From Salipiger marinus (GTDB taxonomy: Bacteria > Pseudomonadota > Alphaproteobacteria > Rhodobacterales > Rhodobacteraceae), in contig NZ_FNEJ01000018.1 in assembly GCF_900100085.1 (NCBI RefSeq), forward strand, positions 45,262-109,261: a stretch of 64,000 nucleotides of DNA, in the 5' to 3' direction. Positions 27,059 to 36,632 of this stretch are shown piece by piece. The position numbers were made by a program, and so were the translations under genes. How positions within the stretch are numbered: the stretch's first letter is position 1; the number at the start of each line of letters is the position of its first letter. The notes beneath the pieces are model-generated. The model ran no database searches and was not told where the DNA came from. It saw nothing but the letters and a program-made list of their open reading frames with translations.

Positions 27059-27991
27059 TCACGCCCCCTTCTCGAACTTCATGACCGGGATGCCAAGCTT
27101 CTTGGCCTTGTCGGCGAGGTTTTCCTGGATACCGGTTCCGGGGAAGACAAGGACCCCGACCGGGAGCACATCCAGCATCGCGTCGTTGCGCTTGAAGGGC
27201 GCGGCCTTGGCGTGCTTGGTCCAGTCGGGCTTGAAGGCCACCTGCGTCACGCCCCGGGCTTCGGCCCATTTGGCGGCGATGAGCTCTGCGCCCTTCGGGC
27301 TGCCGCCGTGCAGGAGGACCATGTCGGGATACTTGGTCCGGACCTGGTCGAGCTTGCCCCAGATCAGGCGGTGATCGTTGAAATCGGTCCCGCCGGTGAG
27401 GGCGACCTTGGGGCCTGCGGGAAGCATTACCTCGGTCTCGGCGCGGCGCTTGGCGACCAGGAAGTCGCGGCTGTCGATCAGGGCGGCGGTCATGTGCTGG
27501 CGGTTCACGATTGATCCGGTGCGGGGGCGCCAGGTCGATCCCGTATGATGGACGAACTCGGTGGCGGCGTGATCGCGCATCATGTCCATGCAGTTGCGCC
27601 GTTCGACGAGGGTCAGGCCTTCAGCCGTCAGGCGCTCGAGTTCGACGGATTTCACCTCGGAGCCGTCCTGCTCGCGCTGGAGGCGGCGCTGCGCCTGCTC
27701 GTTCTCATCGAGTGACCGCTCGATCCGTGCCGTGGCGCGGTGGAAGAGGTTGACCTGGCCCCAGAGCACTTCTTCGAGATCGGGTTCCATGCGGGTGTCT
27801 TCCAGGGTCGCGACGAGGGCGTCGAAGATGTCGGCGACGGCGACGGCGAGGCGCTGTCCATCGGGCATCGGGCGCGGATCGGGCTCGTCAAAGGGGCGAT
27901 AGCCGTAGAGCTGGAGCTCGTCGAGCGCATGGGCGGTCTGGGATGCGCTATGGGCGGGTTCATACGCGTCGTCGTGGGTGTGGATCGTCAT
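27059..27991 (-). CDS. DUF2493 (SLOG-like) protein
   Basis: A 310-residue protein with a C-terminal DUF2493 domain of the YspA/cpYpsA SLOG superfamily. Key pieces are KVALTGGTDFNDHRLIWGKLDQVR, MVLLHGGSPKGAELIAAKWAEARGVTQVAFKPDWTKH and DVLPVGVLVFPGTGIQENLADKAKKLGIPV. SLOG domains bind nucleotide-derived ligands. The N-terminal half is helical and plasmid specific. ATG 27991 has GGAGG ten bases upstream. Function on plasmids is unknown; a role in nucleotide signalling or DNA protection has been proposed for the superfamily. Confidence 0.88.
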   Translation of the reverse strand: MTIHTHDDAYEPAHSASQTAHALDELQLYGYRPFDEPDPRPMPDGQRLAVAVADIFDALVATLEDTRMEPDLEEVLWGQVNLFHRATARIERSLDENEQAQRRLQREQDGSEVKSVELERLTAEGLTLVERRNCMDMMRDHAATEFVHHTGSTWRPRTGSIVNRQHMTAALIDSRDFLVAKRRAETEVMLPAGPKVALTGGTDFNDHRLIWGKLDQVRTKYPDMVLLHGGSPKGAELIAAKWAEARGVTQVAFKPDWTKHAKAAPFKRNDAMLDVLPVGVLVFPGTGIQENLADKAKKLGIPVMKFEKGA

Positions 27992-28354
27992 CGGTTTCTT
28001 GCCTCCGGGCCTGTCTCGTCCGCGCGTCATCCCGCGCGGCCTTCATGGGCAGACCCGAGCCGTCGGGGCGGTTGCCCCTTCACCCCGGCTTCACCGGGGC
28101 CGGAACAGCGTGGAGGAGGTCGGCAGGGATGCTATTTGTCTCGCGATGCAAAGGCGGCTTTGCCGCCGGCGGAAATAGGTTCCCTGCCGACCTTGCAGGG
28201 GCAACCGCATTGACGGCCTGCCCATCTCTTGAAGGCCGCGCAGGGCTGACGGGTGGATGCGCAAGGCCCGGGATGGGGTGAGAACGACGATCCAGAGCCA
28301 CGACTGGGATGCCGCCCCCTGCCCCGCACTTCCAGACCCCCTGCGCGATGCAGC
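27992..28354. other. Non-coding gap with hairpins
   Basis: 363 bases between the DUF2493 gene and the end of the Toprim gene. It contains CCCCGG/CCGGGG at 28083-28099 and GGCGGC-TTT-GCCGCC at 28153-28167, either of which could end the Toprim transcript, and a CCGCGCG/CGCGCGG hairpin near 28030-28050 close to the DUF2493 start. No gene was seen. Confidence 0.45.
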
Positions 28355-29386
28355 TCAGCCCAATAGGCGATGCCGATCCTCTGGCCCGATCTGACCTGCC
28401 AGATGCTGGCGCAGCGCGTCCTTGCCGTTCGCCCGAAGATCATCGTTGAAATCCCCGAGCCGCGGTTCCAGCACCCGCACGCGCACCCCGACCTCGGAGG
28501 CTCTGGCGCTCAACTTCTCTGCCGCGCGCTGCCCGGCCGGATCGCGATCGATCGCGATGTAGAGGCGCTTCAGCCCCTCTGGCAGCAGGACCGCCCCGAG
28601 GTGACCCGAAGAGAGCGCCGCCCAGACGGGCAGACCTGGGATTGCCTCGGACAGGGACAGCATGGTCTCGATGCCTTCGCCGATGACGAGGATGTCATCC
28701 TGCGGGGTCAGCCTGACAGCATTGCCGAGGAGGTGACCCATAGCCCGACGCTCTGGATTCACTGCCGCCTTCCCCTGCCCGTCAGCTGCCAACCAGGTGC
28801 GATGCACGCCCTGCACGGCCCCTGCCCCATCGGTAACCGCCGCGATCATCGCCGGTCTGGGGATGCTCCGGGTCTGCCCCTCTTCCCGATGCCAGCACTT
28901 CGGGTGGAAGCGTAAGGCGCCGTTCGCCCCGAATTGGGTGATGCCTCGGGAACGGAGGTAGGTCTCCGCAAGCGTGCCTGTGATCGGGTTCGAGGCAGCA
29001 AACAAGCGCGCCGCCGCCGCAGGAGTGCCACCGGGCGCCTTGGCCTTCCTAGGCTCTTGCCTATCCGGGACGACCGGCTGCGGACGGCCAAGATGCGCTC
29101 GGGCCTCGGCGAGAAGGTCGGGGAAGCGCGTGATCCCCGTCCGGGAGCGGATGATGTCCAGGAGATCGCCATGCTCGCCTGTGGCCCCATCCGTAAACTT
29201 GCCCGCTGCCCCTGGTCCCGACGCAGGGCCCGTCAAACGCACGAAGAGCGAGCGGCCGGGGTTGTTCTGCAGATCGCCGACGATCCAGTAGGATCCTTCC
29301 CGCCGTCCGGCGGGAAGGTAGGCACGACAGACGCCTTCGGCATTTTCTGCCAGATCGCGCACGAGGTCTTCGGTCTCGGAATACAT
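28355..29386 (-). CDS. Toprim-domain primase-like protein
   Basis: A 343-residue protein with an N-terminal region typical of plasmid DUF7146/primase-like proteins (YWIVGDLQNNPGRSLFVRLTG ... GKFTDGATGEHGDLLDII) and a C-terminal Toprim domain: VIGEGIETMLSLSEA supplies the acidic motif and YIAIDRDPAGQRAAEKL the DxD motif. Such proteins are expected to act in plasmid DNA priming or processing. ATG 29386 follows the stop of the strawberry-notch gene by three bases and has GGAGG ten bases upstream, so the two are translated from one message. No zinc finger was seen, so it may rely on a partner for DNA recognition. Confidence 0.9.
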   Translation of the reverse strand: MYSETEDLVRDLAENAEGVCRAYLPAGRREGSYWIVGDLQNNPGRSLFVRLTGPASGPGAAGKFTDGATGEHGDLLDIIRSRTGITRFPDLLAEARAHLGRPQPVVPDRQEPRKAKAPGGTPAAAARLFAASNPITGTLAETYLRSRGITQFGANGALRFHPKCWHREEGQTRSIPRPAMIAAVTDGAGAVQGVHRTWLAADGQGKAAVNPERRAMGHLLGNAVRLTPQDDILVIGEGIETMLSLSEAIPGLPVWAALSSGHLGAVLLPEGLKRLYIAIDRDPAGQRAAEKLSARASEVGVRVRVLEPRLGDFNDDLRANGKDALRQHLAGQIGPEDRHRLLG

Positions 29387-29389
29387 GGG

Positions 29390-32300
29390 TTAACAACCTC
29401 CGCGATCATGTAGCCTTGCGACAGGACAACGTGCAAGCAAACGATCCAGTATCGCGACACCATCGGCGTCGGTCGGGCAGAACAGCCGAAGCTTCCAACT
29501 GATGATCTCCGAGAAGAAGCCATCGGCCTTGAGCCGATCCTTGGCTGCCTCCGAGAAGCCCGACAGTTCGATCCGGTTCGCGCCCATGACGCGCGAGCGG
29601 TGCAATTCCATCCCTTCGGACAGGCACACCACGGTCTTGCCCTCCAGAACGAGGGCATGGACCTGCGCGGCCGAGAGCTTGGGCGCATCGGCGGCCAGCG
29701 TGGTCGCGACCCAGGCAGGCGAGACGCGGCGGCCGATGATGCGCTGCCCGTCATCGGTCTGCAGGCGGTAGACGCGGGTTTCATCCTGGGGAAGCTGCTT
29801 CCAGATCGGCAGCAGCAGACCTGCCACGATGTGCAGCGTGGCTTCGGAGAACTCCGGCACCTCGGCCAGTTCCGCAGTCCACGCCGCAGTGAAGGCCGCG
29901 CGGTCGGCCTCGAGCCAGTGGGTGTCCTCCATGACCTTGGCCGGGACCGTGCTGGCATCAAGCGGGCGGATCAGGCGCAGGCGCGGCTCGATGGTGCCAT
30001 CGTCCAGCATCAGGCTGGTGGCGGGCACCTGCACCGCCGCCCGGCCTGAGCGGCTGTTGACCAAGAGCCGCGCCTTTGGATCATCGAGCCAGTCGAGCGC
30101 ATCCACGAGCGCTGTCGGCGTGTTGCGGCGCTTTTCCGCGATGGTCAGAAGCTGGGTTTCCGCACCCGAGCCTGGATGGGTGTAGATCACCCGCGCGTCC
30201 GTGACGCGGAAGCTCTCGGCGCGCAGCGTCTCGAGCCCAAGGTCATAGACCCCGGCGGCGATGGCGCCCTCGATCCGCTGGTCGAGCAATTCCTCGAAGA
30301 CCGAGAATAGCACGGCTTGCATGTCGATCGTCAGCGCCAGCAGGCGATTGAGGAAGGTCGTGATCGGCGGCAGGTCGTCCTTCAGACCGTTGTCATCGGT
30401 CAGGCTCAGGCCGGTGGCATCCTCGAAGGCCCCGAGGGAACAGCCCACGACATCGCCGCGATAGATGCGGCGGTAAAGCTGGCGCAGCGCATCGCGGGCG
30501 TAAGGTGACTCGAGATTGTCCTCGGGGCGAAACAGTCCCTGCCCGCCCGTCTGGCGCTGACCCCGCGTGATGGCTCCGAGCGTATCGAGGCGGCGCGCGA
30601 TGGTCGACAGGAACCGCTTCTCCGCTTTGACATCGGTGGCCACCGGCCGGAACAGCGGCGGCTGCGCCTGGTTGGTGCGGTTGGTGCGGCCCAAACCTTG
30701 AATCGCCGCGTCTGCCTTCCAGCCGGGTTCCAAGAGGTAGTGGACCCGCAGGCGCTGGTTCTTGGCCCCGAGATCGGCGTGATAGCTGCGCCCGGTGCCG
30801 CCGGCATCCGAGAAGATCAGGATACGCTTTTCGTCATCCATGAAGGCTTGGGTTTCCACGAGGTTCGCGGCTCCAGCCCGGTTCTCCACCACGAGCCGTG
30901 CCGAATGCCCTTCGCCCTTCCGCACGATGCGCCGCGAGCGCCCTGTGACTTCGGCCACAAGTTCGGTGCCGAAGCGCTGGACGATCTGGTCGAGTGCACC
31001 CGGCACCGGCGGAAGCGAAGCCAGTTTCTCGATCAGCGCGTCACGACGCCGGACGGCTTCGCGGCACTCCACCGGTTGGCCGTCGCGCGTGACGGGGCGC
31101 GACGAGAGGTTGCCCTCGCTGTCGGTGAAAGGCTCGTAGAGCTGCACCGGGAAGGAATGGGCGAGGTAGTCCAGAACGTATTCCCTGGGTGTGATATCAC
31201 AACGGATATCATTCCATTCGTCGGTTGGGATGTCCGACAGGCGGCGTTCCATCAGCGCCTCACCCGTCGAGACGATCTGGATGACCGCCGCGTGACCCGC
31301 AGCCAGATCTGCATCGATGGATGCGATAAGCGTGGGGGTTTTCATCGAGGTGAGCAAATGGCCGAAGAATCGCTGCTTGGCGGACTCGAAGGCGGACCGC
31401 GCGGCGGATTTCGCCTGACGGTTCAGTGTGCCCGACCCGCTCGGCCCGTCGGCCGCGCCGGAAATGTTCGCCGCCTCCAGCGCCGCGGTCAGGTTGTTGT
31501 GGATGATGGCGAAGGCCCCGGCATAGGCATCATAAATGCCGCGCTGCTCGGGGCTGAGCGCATGCTCCAGCATCTCGTATTCGACACCGTCATAGGACAG
31601 CGAGCGCGCCGTGTAGAGGCCGAGGGACCGCAGGTCGCGGGCGAGGACCTCCATCGCGGCGACGCCGCCAGCTTCGATGGCTTGCACGAATTCCGCCCGC
31701 GTCGCGAAGGGGAAGTCTTCACCACCCCAGAGCCCGAGCCGCTGAGCATAGGCGAGGTTGTGGACCGTCGTTGCGCCCGTGGCCGAGACATAGACCACGC
31801 GGGCATTGGGCAGTTTGTGCTGCAGGCGCAGGCCCGCCCTGCCCTGCTGCGAGGCCATGGTATCGCCCCGCTCGCCTTTGCCGCCGGCAGCATTCGCCAT
31901 GGCATGGCTTTCGTCGAAGAGGATCACCCCGTCGAAATCCGCCCCGAGCCAGTCGACGATCTGGTCGACGCGGGATTTCTTGGCACCCCGTTCTTCCGAG
32001 CGCAGCGTCGCATAGGTGGTGAAGAGGATGCCCTCGGTCAGAGGGATGTCGTGCCCTTGTGCGAAACGCGACAGCGGCGTCACCAGAAGCCGCTCCTGGC
32101 CAAGCGCCGACCAGTCGCGCTGCGCATCTTCCAGCAGCTTGTCGCTCTTTGAGATCCACAGCGCCTTGCGTCTTCCTCGGGCCCAGTTGTCGAGCAGGAT
32201 CCCGGCCGACTGACGGCCCTTGCCCGCCCCGGTGCCATCGCCGAGGAAGAAACCCCGGCGGAAGCCGATAGCGTCAGCGGCGTCCTCCGGTGCTGCGGAT

Positions 32301-33778
32301 ACCACGTCTCCGGTCTCATCGACGGTCCAAGACCCCGCGAGACGCGCGCCATGCGCCTCCCCCGCGTAGATGACGGTCTCGAGCTGCGCGTCGGACAGCA
32401 GGCCGTCGCGTAGGATGGTCGCCGGAAGCTTGGGGCGGTACGTGGGTTTCGGCGGCGCGACCGAGGCCATGGCCGCCGATTGCACAAGCTTGGTCGGGTG
32501 TGGGGCTGCGCCGGGGATGTCGATCGCCTGCAAACGGAAGGTCTCGTAGATCGCATCGGACAGACGTGTCGCGTCCTCGGCGTTGTCGCGGAGTTCGTAG
32601 CTTAGGTCCTCGACCTCGATCTGCGCTCCATGTTTCTCCGGTTGAGCCGCAGAGGTCGCGCGCGATCGGTTGACGGGCTTGCATGTTGTGGGGGCAGGAT
32701 TTCCCGGGAAGATGGGAGAGTGGCCCAGACCCGCATTTGCGGCCCGTTCCATCTCGAGGCGCGGCGGAACCTCTGCAGTGACCCTGGACATTAGATGCGC
32801 CACGTCCGGGGACGTGGGCTGGTGCAGGTCAGCGGTGATGCCGCCCGGCTCACCGCCGCGGCATTTATCAAAGACAGAAATCCGCGTCTCAAAGCTGGTG
32901 CCGTGCTTGGCGAAAGCTGCGCCCGACACCGCGCCGGTGAAAATGAGATGGGCCGTCTCGGTCAGACGGCCGAAGGTCTCGGCCCAGGCCGGCGCATCCG
33001 GAGCGAAACCGGCTCCGGTGATGGCGACGAGCCGTCCGCCGGGGGCCAGACGCGCGAGGGCCGAGCGCAGATGCCGGGCCGTCGCCTCGGTCGACCGACA
33101 ATCGACATTGGCTTGGGCCGAGAAGGGCGGGTTCATCAGGATGACGCTCGGGCTTGAGGAGACATCGAGATGATCATCGATCTGCGCGGCATCAAACCCC
33201 GTGACCGGTCGGCCCGGGAACAGCAAGCGAAGAAGGTCGACGCGGGTGTCCGCCAACTCGTTCAGAGCCAGAGTGCCGCCGGCGATCTCGGCGAGGATCG
33301 CCAGAAGCCCGGTCCCGGCAGACGGCTCTAGGACAAGATCACGGGGCGTGATCTGTGCTGCCGCCACAGCCGCGAGCCCCATGGGCAGCGGCGTCGAGAA
33401 TTGCTGAAAGCGCTCCATCTCTTCCGACCGCCGGGTGTGCGTGGGCAAGAGGCCTGCCACCTTGGCGAGGATCGGCGAGAGCGCCGCAGGCGTGCCGGCA
33501 CGCGCAAGCAGCGCCCGACCGAATTTCCGCAGGAAGAGGACCAGCGCCACCTCGCCCGCCTCATAGGCCAGCTTCCAGTCCCAAGCACCGGTCGCATCGG
33601 AACCGCCAAAAGCATGTTCCATCTCGCGGCGTAGGCGCAGCGCGTCGATCTGAAGCCCTTGCGCCAGATCGGGCTGCAGCGCTTCAGCAACAGCAACGAT
33701 CGCAGGGGCGGGATTTGCTGCCAACGGAACAACGGGCGCAGGCAAGGACGCCTGCGCAACAGGGGCAAGATGGGTCAT
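29390..33778 (-). CDS. Strawberry-notch family methylase-helicase
   Basis: A 1462-residue protein joining a methyltransferase-like domain to a superfamily II helicase. In the N-terminal part, LVLEPSAGTGLLAIL near residue 153 is an AdoMet-binding motif I and VILMNPPFSAQ near 213 is an NPPF motif IV, so it may methylate adenine. The helicase has Walker A GDGTGAGKGRQSAG near 514, motif II ILFDESHAMANA near 621 and a C-terminal half ending with GLGRTNRTNQAQPP. The family is common on large alphaproteobacterial plasmids; its biochemical task is not established, and protection of incoming plasmid DNA is possible. ATG 33778 follows a structured leader related to four others in the window. Confidence 0.92.
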   Translation of the reverse strand: MTHLAPVAQASLPAPVVPLAANPAPAIVAVAEALQPDLAQGLQIDALRLRREMEHAFGGSDATGAWDWKLAYEAGEVALVLFLRKFGRALLARAGTPAALSPILAKVAGLLPTHTRRSEEMERFQQFSTPLPMGLAAVAAAQITPRDLVLEPSAGTGLLAILAEIAGGTLALNELADTRVDLLRLLFPGRPVTGFDAAQIDDHLDVSSSPSVILMNPPFSAQANVDCRSTEATARHLRSALARLAPGGRLVAITGAGFAPDAPAWAETFGRLTETAHLIFTGAVSGAAFAKHGTSFETRISVFDKCRGGEPGGITADLHQPTSPDVAHLMSRVTAEVPPRLEMERAANAGLGHSPIFPGNPAPTTCKPVNRSRATSAAQPEKHGAQIEVEDLSYELRDNAEDATRLSDAIYETFRLQAIDIPGAAPHPTKLVQSAAMASVAPPKPTYRPKLPATILRDGLLSDAQLETVIYAGEAHGARLAGSWTVDETGDVVSAAPEDAADAIGFRRGFFLGDGTGAGKGRQSAGILLDNWARGRRKALWISKSDKLLEDAQRDWSALGQERLLVTPLSRFAQGHDIPLTEGILFTTYATLRSEERGAKKSRVDQIVDWLGADFDGVILFDESHAMANAAGGKGERGDTMASQQGRAGLRLQHKLPNARVVYVSATGATTVHNLAYAQRLGLWGGEDFPFATRAEFVQAIEAGGVAAMEVLARDLRSLGLYTARSLSYDGVEYEMLEHALSPEQRGIYDAYAGAFAIIHNNLTAALEAANISGAADGPSGSGTLNRQAKSAARSAFESAKQRFFGHLLTSMKTPTLIASIDADLAAGHAAVIQIVSTGEALMERRLSDIPTDEWNDIRCDITPREYVLDYLAHSFPVQLYEPFTDSEGNLSSRPVTRDGQPVECREAVRRRDALIEKLASLPPVPGALDQIVQRFGTELVAEVTGRSRRIVRKGEGHSARLVVENRAGAANLVETQAFMDDEKRILIFSDAGGTGRSYHADLGAKNQRLRVHYLLEPGWKADAAIQGLGRTNRTNQAQPPLFRPVATDVKAEKRFLSTIARRLDTLGAITRGQRQTGGQGLFRPEDNLESPYARDALRQLYRRIYRGDVVGCSLGAFEDATGLSLTDDNGLKDDLPPITTFLNRLLALTIDMQAVLFSVFEELLDQRIEGAIAAGVYDLGLETLRAESFRVTDARVIYTHPGSGAETQLLTIAEKRRNTPTALVDALDWLDDPKARLLVNSRSGRAAVQVPATSLMLDDGTIEPRLRLIRPLDASTVPAKVMEDTHWLEADRAAFTAAWTAELAEVPEFSEATLHIVAGLLLPIWKQLPQDETRVYRLQTDDGQRIIGRRVSPAWVATTLAADAPKLSAAQVHALVLEGKTVVCLSEGMELHRSRVMGANRIELSGFSEAAKDRLKADGFFSEIISWKLRLFCPTDADGVAILDRLLARCPVARLHDRGGC

Positions 33779-33803
33779 CGGGAAACTCCGGAATGAAGGA
33801 CAG

Positions 33804-33847
33804 GATCAGGCCCGGACACCCTCTCTCGGACAGCCTCGGACCTGATC
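33804..33847 (-). promoter_or_regulatory. Structured leader, member 1 (strawberry-notch gene)
   Basis: GATCAGG (33804-33810) and CCTGATC (33841-33847) form the outer stem around a 30-base insert with a GAGAGAGGG core on the minus strand. The stretch from this stem to the start codon is nearly identical to that of member 2 upstream of the DUF6878 gene, sharing TTCGGAGTTTCC-type sequence before ATG. Confidence 0.55.
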
Positions 33848-33955
33848 TTTCCCGGCCCCTCTCTCCCTTTCGCACCAAGGTGTTCCCGACGCTTGGCTTG
33901 ATTTTGTTCTTGTTATGTTCTATATTCAGAGCCAAGTCAGAAAGGGGGTTCCACC

Positions 33956-34252
33956 ATGGAAAGCACCAAGCACGCCCTGCCCGCAACGCCCAAGCAGATT
34001 GCCTATGCGCGGTCGCTCGCCCTGCGCAACCGGACGCTCCTGCCCTGGGAGGTTCAGCAAGACCGGCGATCTTTGAGCGCCTGGATCGAGGCTCAGGCCC
34101 AGCTGAAACCGGTATCGGACATGGACCGGCTGCCCACGTCCAAGCAGGTGGCCTTCGCTGAGAAACTCGCCCGGATCAAAAGGCGCGCCGTTCCGGACGA
34201 ATGCTTTCGCGACAGGGGGCTCATGTCGAAGTGGATCGACGGGAACAGGTGA
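33956..34252 (+). CDS. Small two-repeat protein, 98 residues
   Basis: A short basic protein made of two copies of a roughly 40-residue unit. The first runs PATPKQIAYARSLALRNRTLLPWEV...RRSLSAWIEA and the second PTSKQVAFAEKLARIKRRAVPDEC...RGLMSKWIDG. The same unit occurs as a C-terminal extra in some plasmid topoisomerase III proteins, where it probably contacts DNA. A ribosome-binding site (AAAGGGGG) precedes ATG 33956. It is divergent from the strawberry-notch gene and probably shares its control region. The DNA-binding idea is inference. Confidence 0.72.
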   Translation: MESTKHALPATPKQIAYARSLALRNRTLLPWEVQQDRRSLSAWIEAQAQLKPVSDMDRLPTSKQVAFAEKLARIKRRAVPDECFRDRGLMSKWIDGNR

Positions 34253-34617
34253 GAACGGCACCGGCTGGCTCCGACCTGCCGGAGATTCTGCCATACCGCG
34301 GTTTGGCAAACCGAGCGCAGCTGCCAAGCTGTAGGTTGGCAGACTGGACCTTCGGGACATCAGCCTCGGTCAAGCTCCTGTCCGAAGGACCAAGGTCTGG
34401 TTCCGGCGGCACGCCGGGAGGTGCACCGCTGCGACCTTCGGTAACCACCGCAAGTCGTAGCCGTCTCTCAACCCAGCGTCTTCAGATCTCACACCCCTTG
34501 GGGCTAGTCCCTCAGTTCTTTGGAAATGGTGAGATAGAAGCGTCCATAACGCTGGAAAAGCATTCTCATCAAAGAAACCTGTAGATGTCTCTTTGAAAAT
34601 CTGTCACTTTAGGCATC
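34253..34617. other. Non-coding gap
   Basis: 365 bases before the abiE genes. No recognisable gene, repeat or strong hairpin was seen. The last 60 bases are AT-richer and probably hold the abiE promoter; GAAAAT and TCACTTTAGGC lie close to the start, but no clear -35/-10 pair can be chosen. Confidence 0.4.
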
Positions 34618-35430
34618 ATGGACACCGCAAGGTCACAGAATCTGAAGAAAGTGCTCGATGCCGTACCCGCCGGGTATCTGGTCGATGCGGCATGGCTCGT
34701 CTCGCAAGGCATCGCCTATGAGAGCTTCCGTGACTATGTGAAACGCGGCTGGCTGGAGCGCATCGCACGCGGTGTCTTCCGCCGGCCAGTCCCGAATATG
34801 CAGGCGTCCAACAGCATCGACTGGAAGACCTGCATCCTTTCGATGCAACATATCATGGGTCATGATTTGCATGTCGGGAGCACGACGGCACTCGGTGAAC
34901 AAGGACATGCCCATTACCTCCGCCTGGGGGAAAGCGCTCCAGTCTGGGTCTACGGGGACAAGGTCCCGAACTGGCTGATCAAACTGCCGACGGATGCCCC
35001 GATCAATATCCGCCCCCGTTCCTTGTTCACCAATCAGAAGCTGGGTGTGATCGAGGGCAAAACGACAGGCCAGCCATGGGACTGGGGTCTGACAATGTCG
35101 ACGCCGGAGCGCGCAATCCTGGAAGCCATGGACGAGTTGCCCCACCATGAGAGTTTCCACACGCTCGACATGGTCTTCGAGAGCCTGACAACCCTGCGCC
35201 CAAGGCTGATTTCCGACCTCCTACAAGCGTGCCAGAAGATCAAGGTAAAGCGTCTGTTCTTCGTCTTCGCCGACCGCCACGATCATCCCTGGCGCAAACG
35301 GATCGACCCGCAGGCCTTCGATCTCGGAAGCGGTGACCGAGCCCTAGTCCGAGGTGGCAAAATCCACCCGCGCTATCGGATCATGGTGCCGGAAGATTTC
35401 GTGAAACCGGAGGCCGACAGTGGCGCGTGA
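34618..35430 (+). CDS. abiEi: AbiEi-type antitoxin of a type IV TA system
   Basis: A 270-residue antitoxin and repressor of the AbiE family. The N-terminal winged helix (KKVLDAVPAGYLVDAAWLVSQGIAYESFRDYVKRGWLERIARGVFRRP) binds the promoter; the remaining part is the AbiEi_3 C-terminal domain that counters the toxin's effect without direct binding. The stop codon overlaps the toxin gene start by 11 bases, which gives coupled translation. In Lactococcus and Streptococcus, AbiE systems abort phage infection and stabilise plasmids. Here both roles are plausible. Confidence 0.9.
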   Translation: MDTARSQNLKKVLDAVPAGYLVDAAWLVSQGIAYESFRDYVKRGWLERIARGVFRRPVPNMQASNSIDWKTCILSMQHIMGHDLHVGSTTALGEQGHAHYLRLGESAPVWVYGDKVPNWLIKLPTDAPINIRPRSLFTNQKLGVIEGKTTGQPWDWGLTMSTPERAILEAMDELPHHESFHTLDMVFESLTTLRPRLISDLLQACQKIKVKRLFFVFADRHDHPWRKRIDPQAFDLGSGDRALVRGGKIHPRYRIMVPEDFVKPEADSGA

Positions 35431-36337
35431 GACCTATGAAGCCCAGGTTGCACTGCTGGTGCGCGTTCTGCCACATGTCGCGGACGAGAACGTCTTCGCG
35501 CTCAAGGGCGGGACGGCCATTAACCTATTTTACCGAGATCTGCCACGGTTGTCGGTCGACATCGACCTGACCTATCTTCCGATCAAGGACCGCGCCGAGA
35601 GCCTGGACGAGATCAATGCCGCGATGGATCGCATCGCGGCCGCCATCGAGACCGGCATTCGCGGCGCGAAATCTCAGCGCATCCAAGGGGGCGGCGGCGG
35701 GGCCACGCGGCTGCTGGCACGCTTTGGGAATGCCGAGATCAAGATCGAAACCTCGCCTGTGACCCGTGGCGTCGTCCACGACCCGGAGATCCGGACCGTC
35801 TCTGCAGCCGTGGAAGATGCCTATGGCTATGCCGAAATGCAGATCGTCTCGTTCGAGGACCTGTTCGCTGGCAAACTGCACGCTGCCCTCGACAGGCAGC
35901 ATCCACGGGATCTCTACGACGTCACGCTCCTCTACGAAAACGAAGGCCTGACGCAGGACCTCTTCCAGACCTTCCTGATCTATGTCGCCAGTTCGCCGCG
36001 CCCGGCGCATGAGCTGCTCGATCCGAACCTGATCGATCTCGAGCAACCCTACGCGCGGGAATTCGAGGGCATGACCAGAGCACCCGTCCCTCTCGATACG
36101 CTTCTGGCGACGCGCCTGAAGTTGGTCGCCGATCTGCAATCGAGGCTCGATGACAAGGCGAGGCAGTTCCTCCTGACGCTTCAGGACGGCGAGCCTGACT
36201 TTGCGGCGATCGACCGCTCGCAAGCCGCTGACCTACCGGCCGTGAAGTGGAAACTCCTCAACCTGAACAAACTGAAGCGCGACAACCCCGAAAAACATGC
36301 CGCGCATCGCGACGCCTTGTTGAAGCTCTTGGGCTGA
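35420..36337 (+). CDS. abiEii: AbiEii nucleotidyltransferase toxin
   Basis: A 305-residue toxin of the AbiEii/MenT nucleotidyltransferase family. The catalytic core is visible: FALKGGTAINLFYRDLPRLSVDIDLTYLP contains the GG(T) motif and the DxD-type pair, and later KIETSP and SFEDLFAGKLHAALDRQHPRDLYD are the conserved helical motifs. Such enzymes add nucleotides to RNA (tRNA acceptor stems in the MenT branch) and halt growth. The gene starts 11 bases inside abiEi. Catalytic residues look intact, so it should be active when the antitoxin is lost. Confidence 0.92.
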   Translation: MARETYEAQVALLVRVLPHVADENVFALKGGTAINLFYRDLPRLSVDIDLTYLPIKDRAESLDEINAAMDRIAAAIETGIRGAKSQRIQGGGGGATRLLARFGNAEIKIETSPVTRGVVHDPEIRTVSAAVEDAYGYAEMQIVSFEDLFAGKLHAALDRQHPRDLYDVTLLYENEGLTQDLFQTFLIYVASSPRPAHELLDPNLIDLEQPYAREFEGMTRAPVPLDTLLATRLKLVADLQSRLDDKARQFLLTLQDGEPDFAAIDRSQAADLPAVKWKLLNLNKLKRDNPEKHAAHRDALLKLLG

Positions 36338-36419
36338 GCCACGCCCAGCACCGTCGTGAGGGGAGCTTTGCGTTGGCCGTCCTCATCGCGCCGATGGGAG
36401 GCGCCGAAGGCGGGTGAAC

Positions 36420-36596
36420 TCAGTCGGCGCTTCCAAGCTCTGTGTTTCGCTGAAATGACCGCGTTTTCGCCCGATGAAAGGCAGAGCGCAGGGCTTCGGT
36501 CGGCAAAGGCGGCGAGTCTATCGCTTCAAAGAAGTGCTCATGGTCGATCTGCTTGAGATCGGTGCGGTCTGGGCTTTCGATATCAGGCGTTGCCAT
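36420..36596 (-). CDS. Possible remnant of a DUF1778-type antitoxin
   Basis: A 58-residue frame with GGAGG nine bases before ATG 36596, directly downstream of the RES toxin gene on the same strand. The segment HEHFFEAIDSPPLPTEALRSAFHRAKTR resembles the C-terminal, toxin-binding tail of DUF1778 (TacA-like) antitoxins, which normally follows an N-terminal ribbon-helix-helix of about 40 residues. That DNA-binding part is missing, and no GNAT toxin gene lies nearby. It is either a truncated relic or a small plasmid gene. Confidence 0.4.
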   Translation of the reverse strand: MATPDIESPDRTDLKQIDHEHFFEAIDSPPLPTEALRSAFHRAKTRSFQRNTELGSAD

Positions 36597-36632
36597 CTTT
36601 GTAGGCCTCCAGGCCAAGTACGGTTTTTTGGA

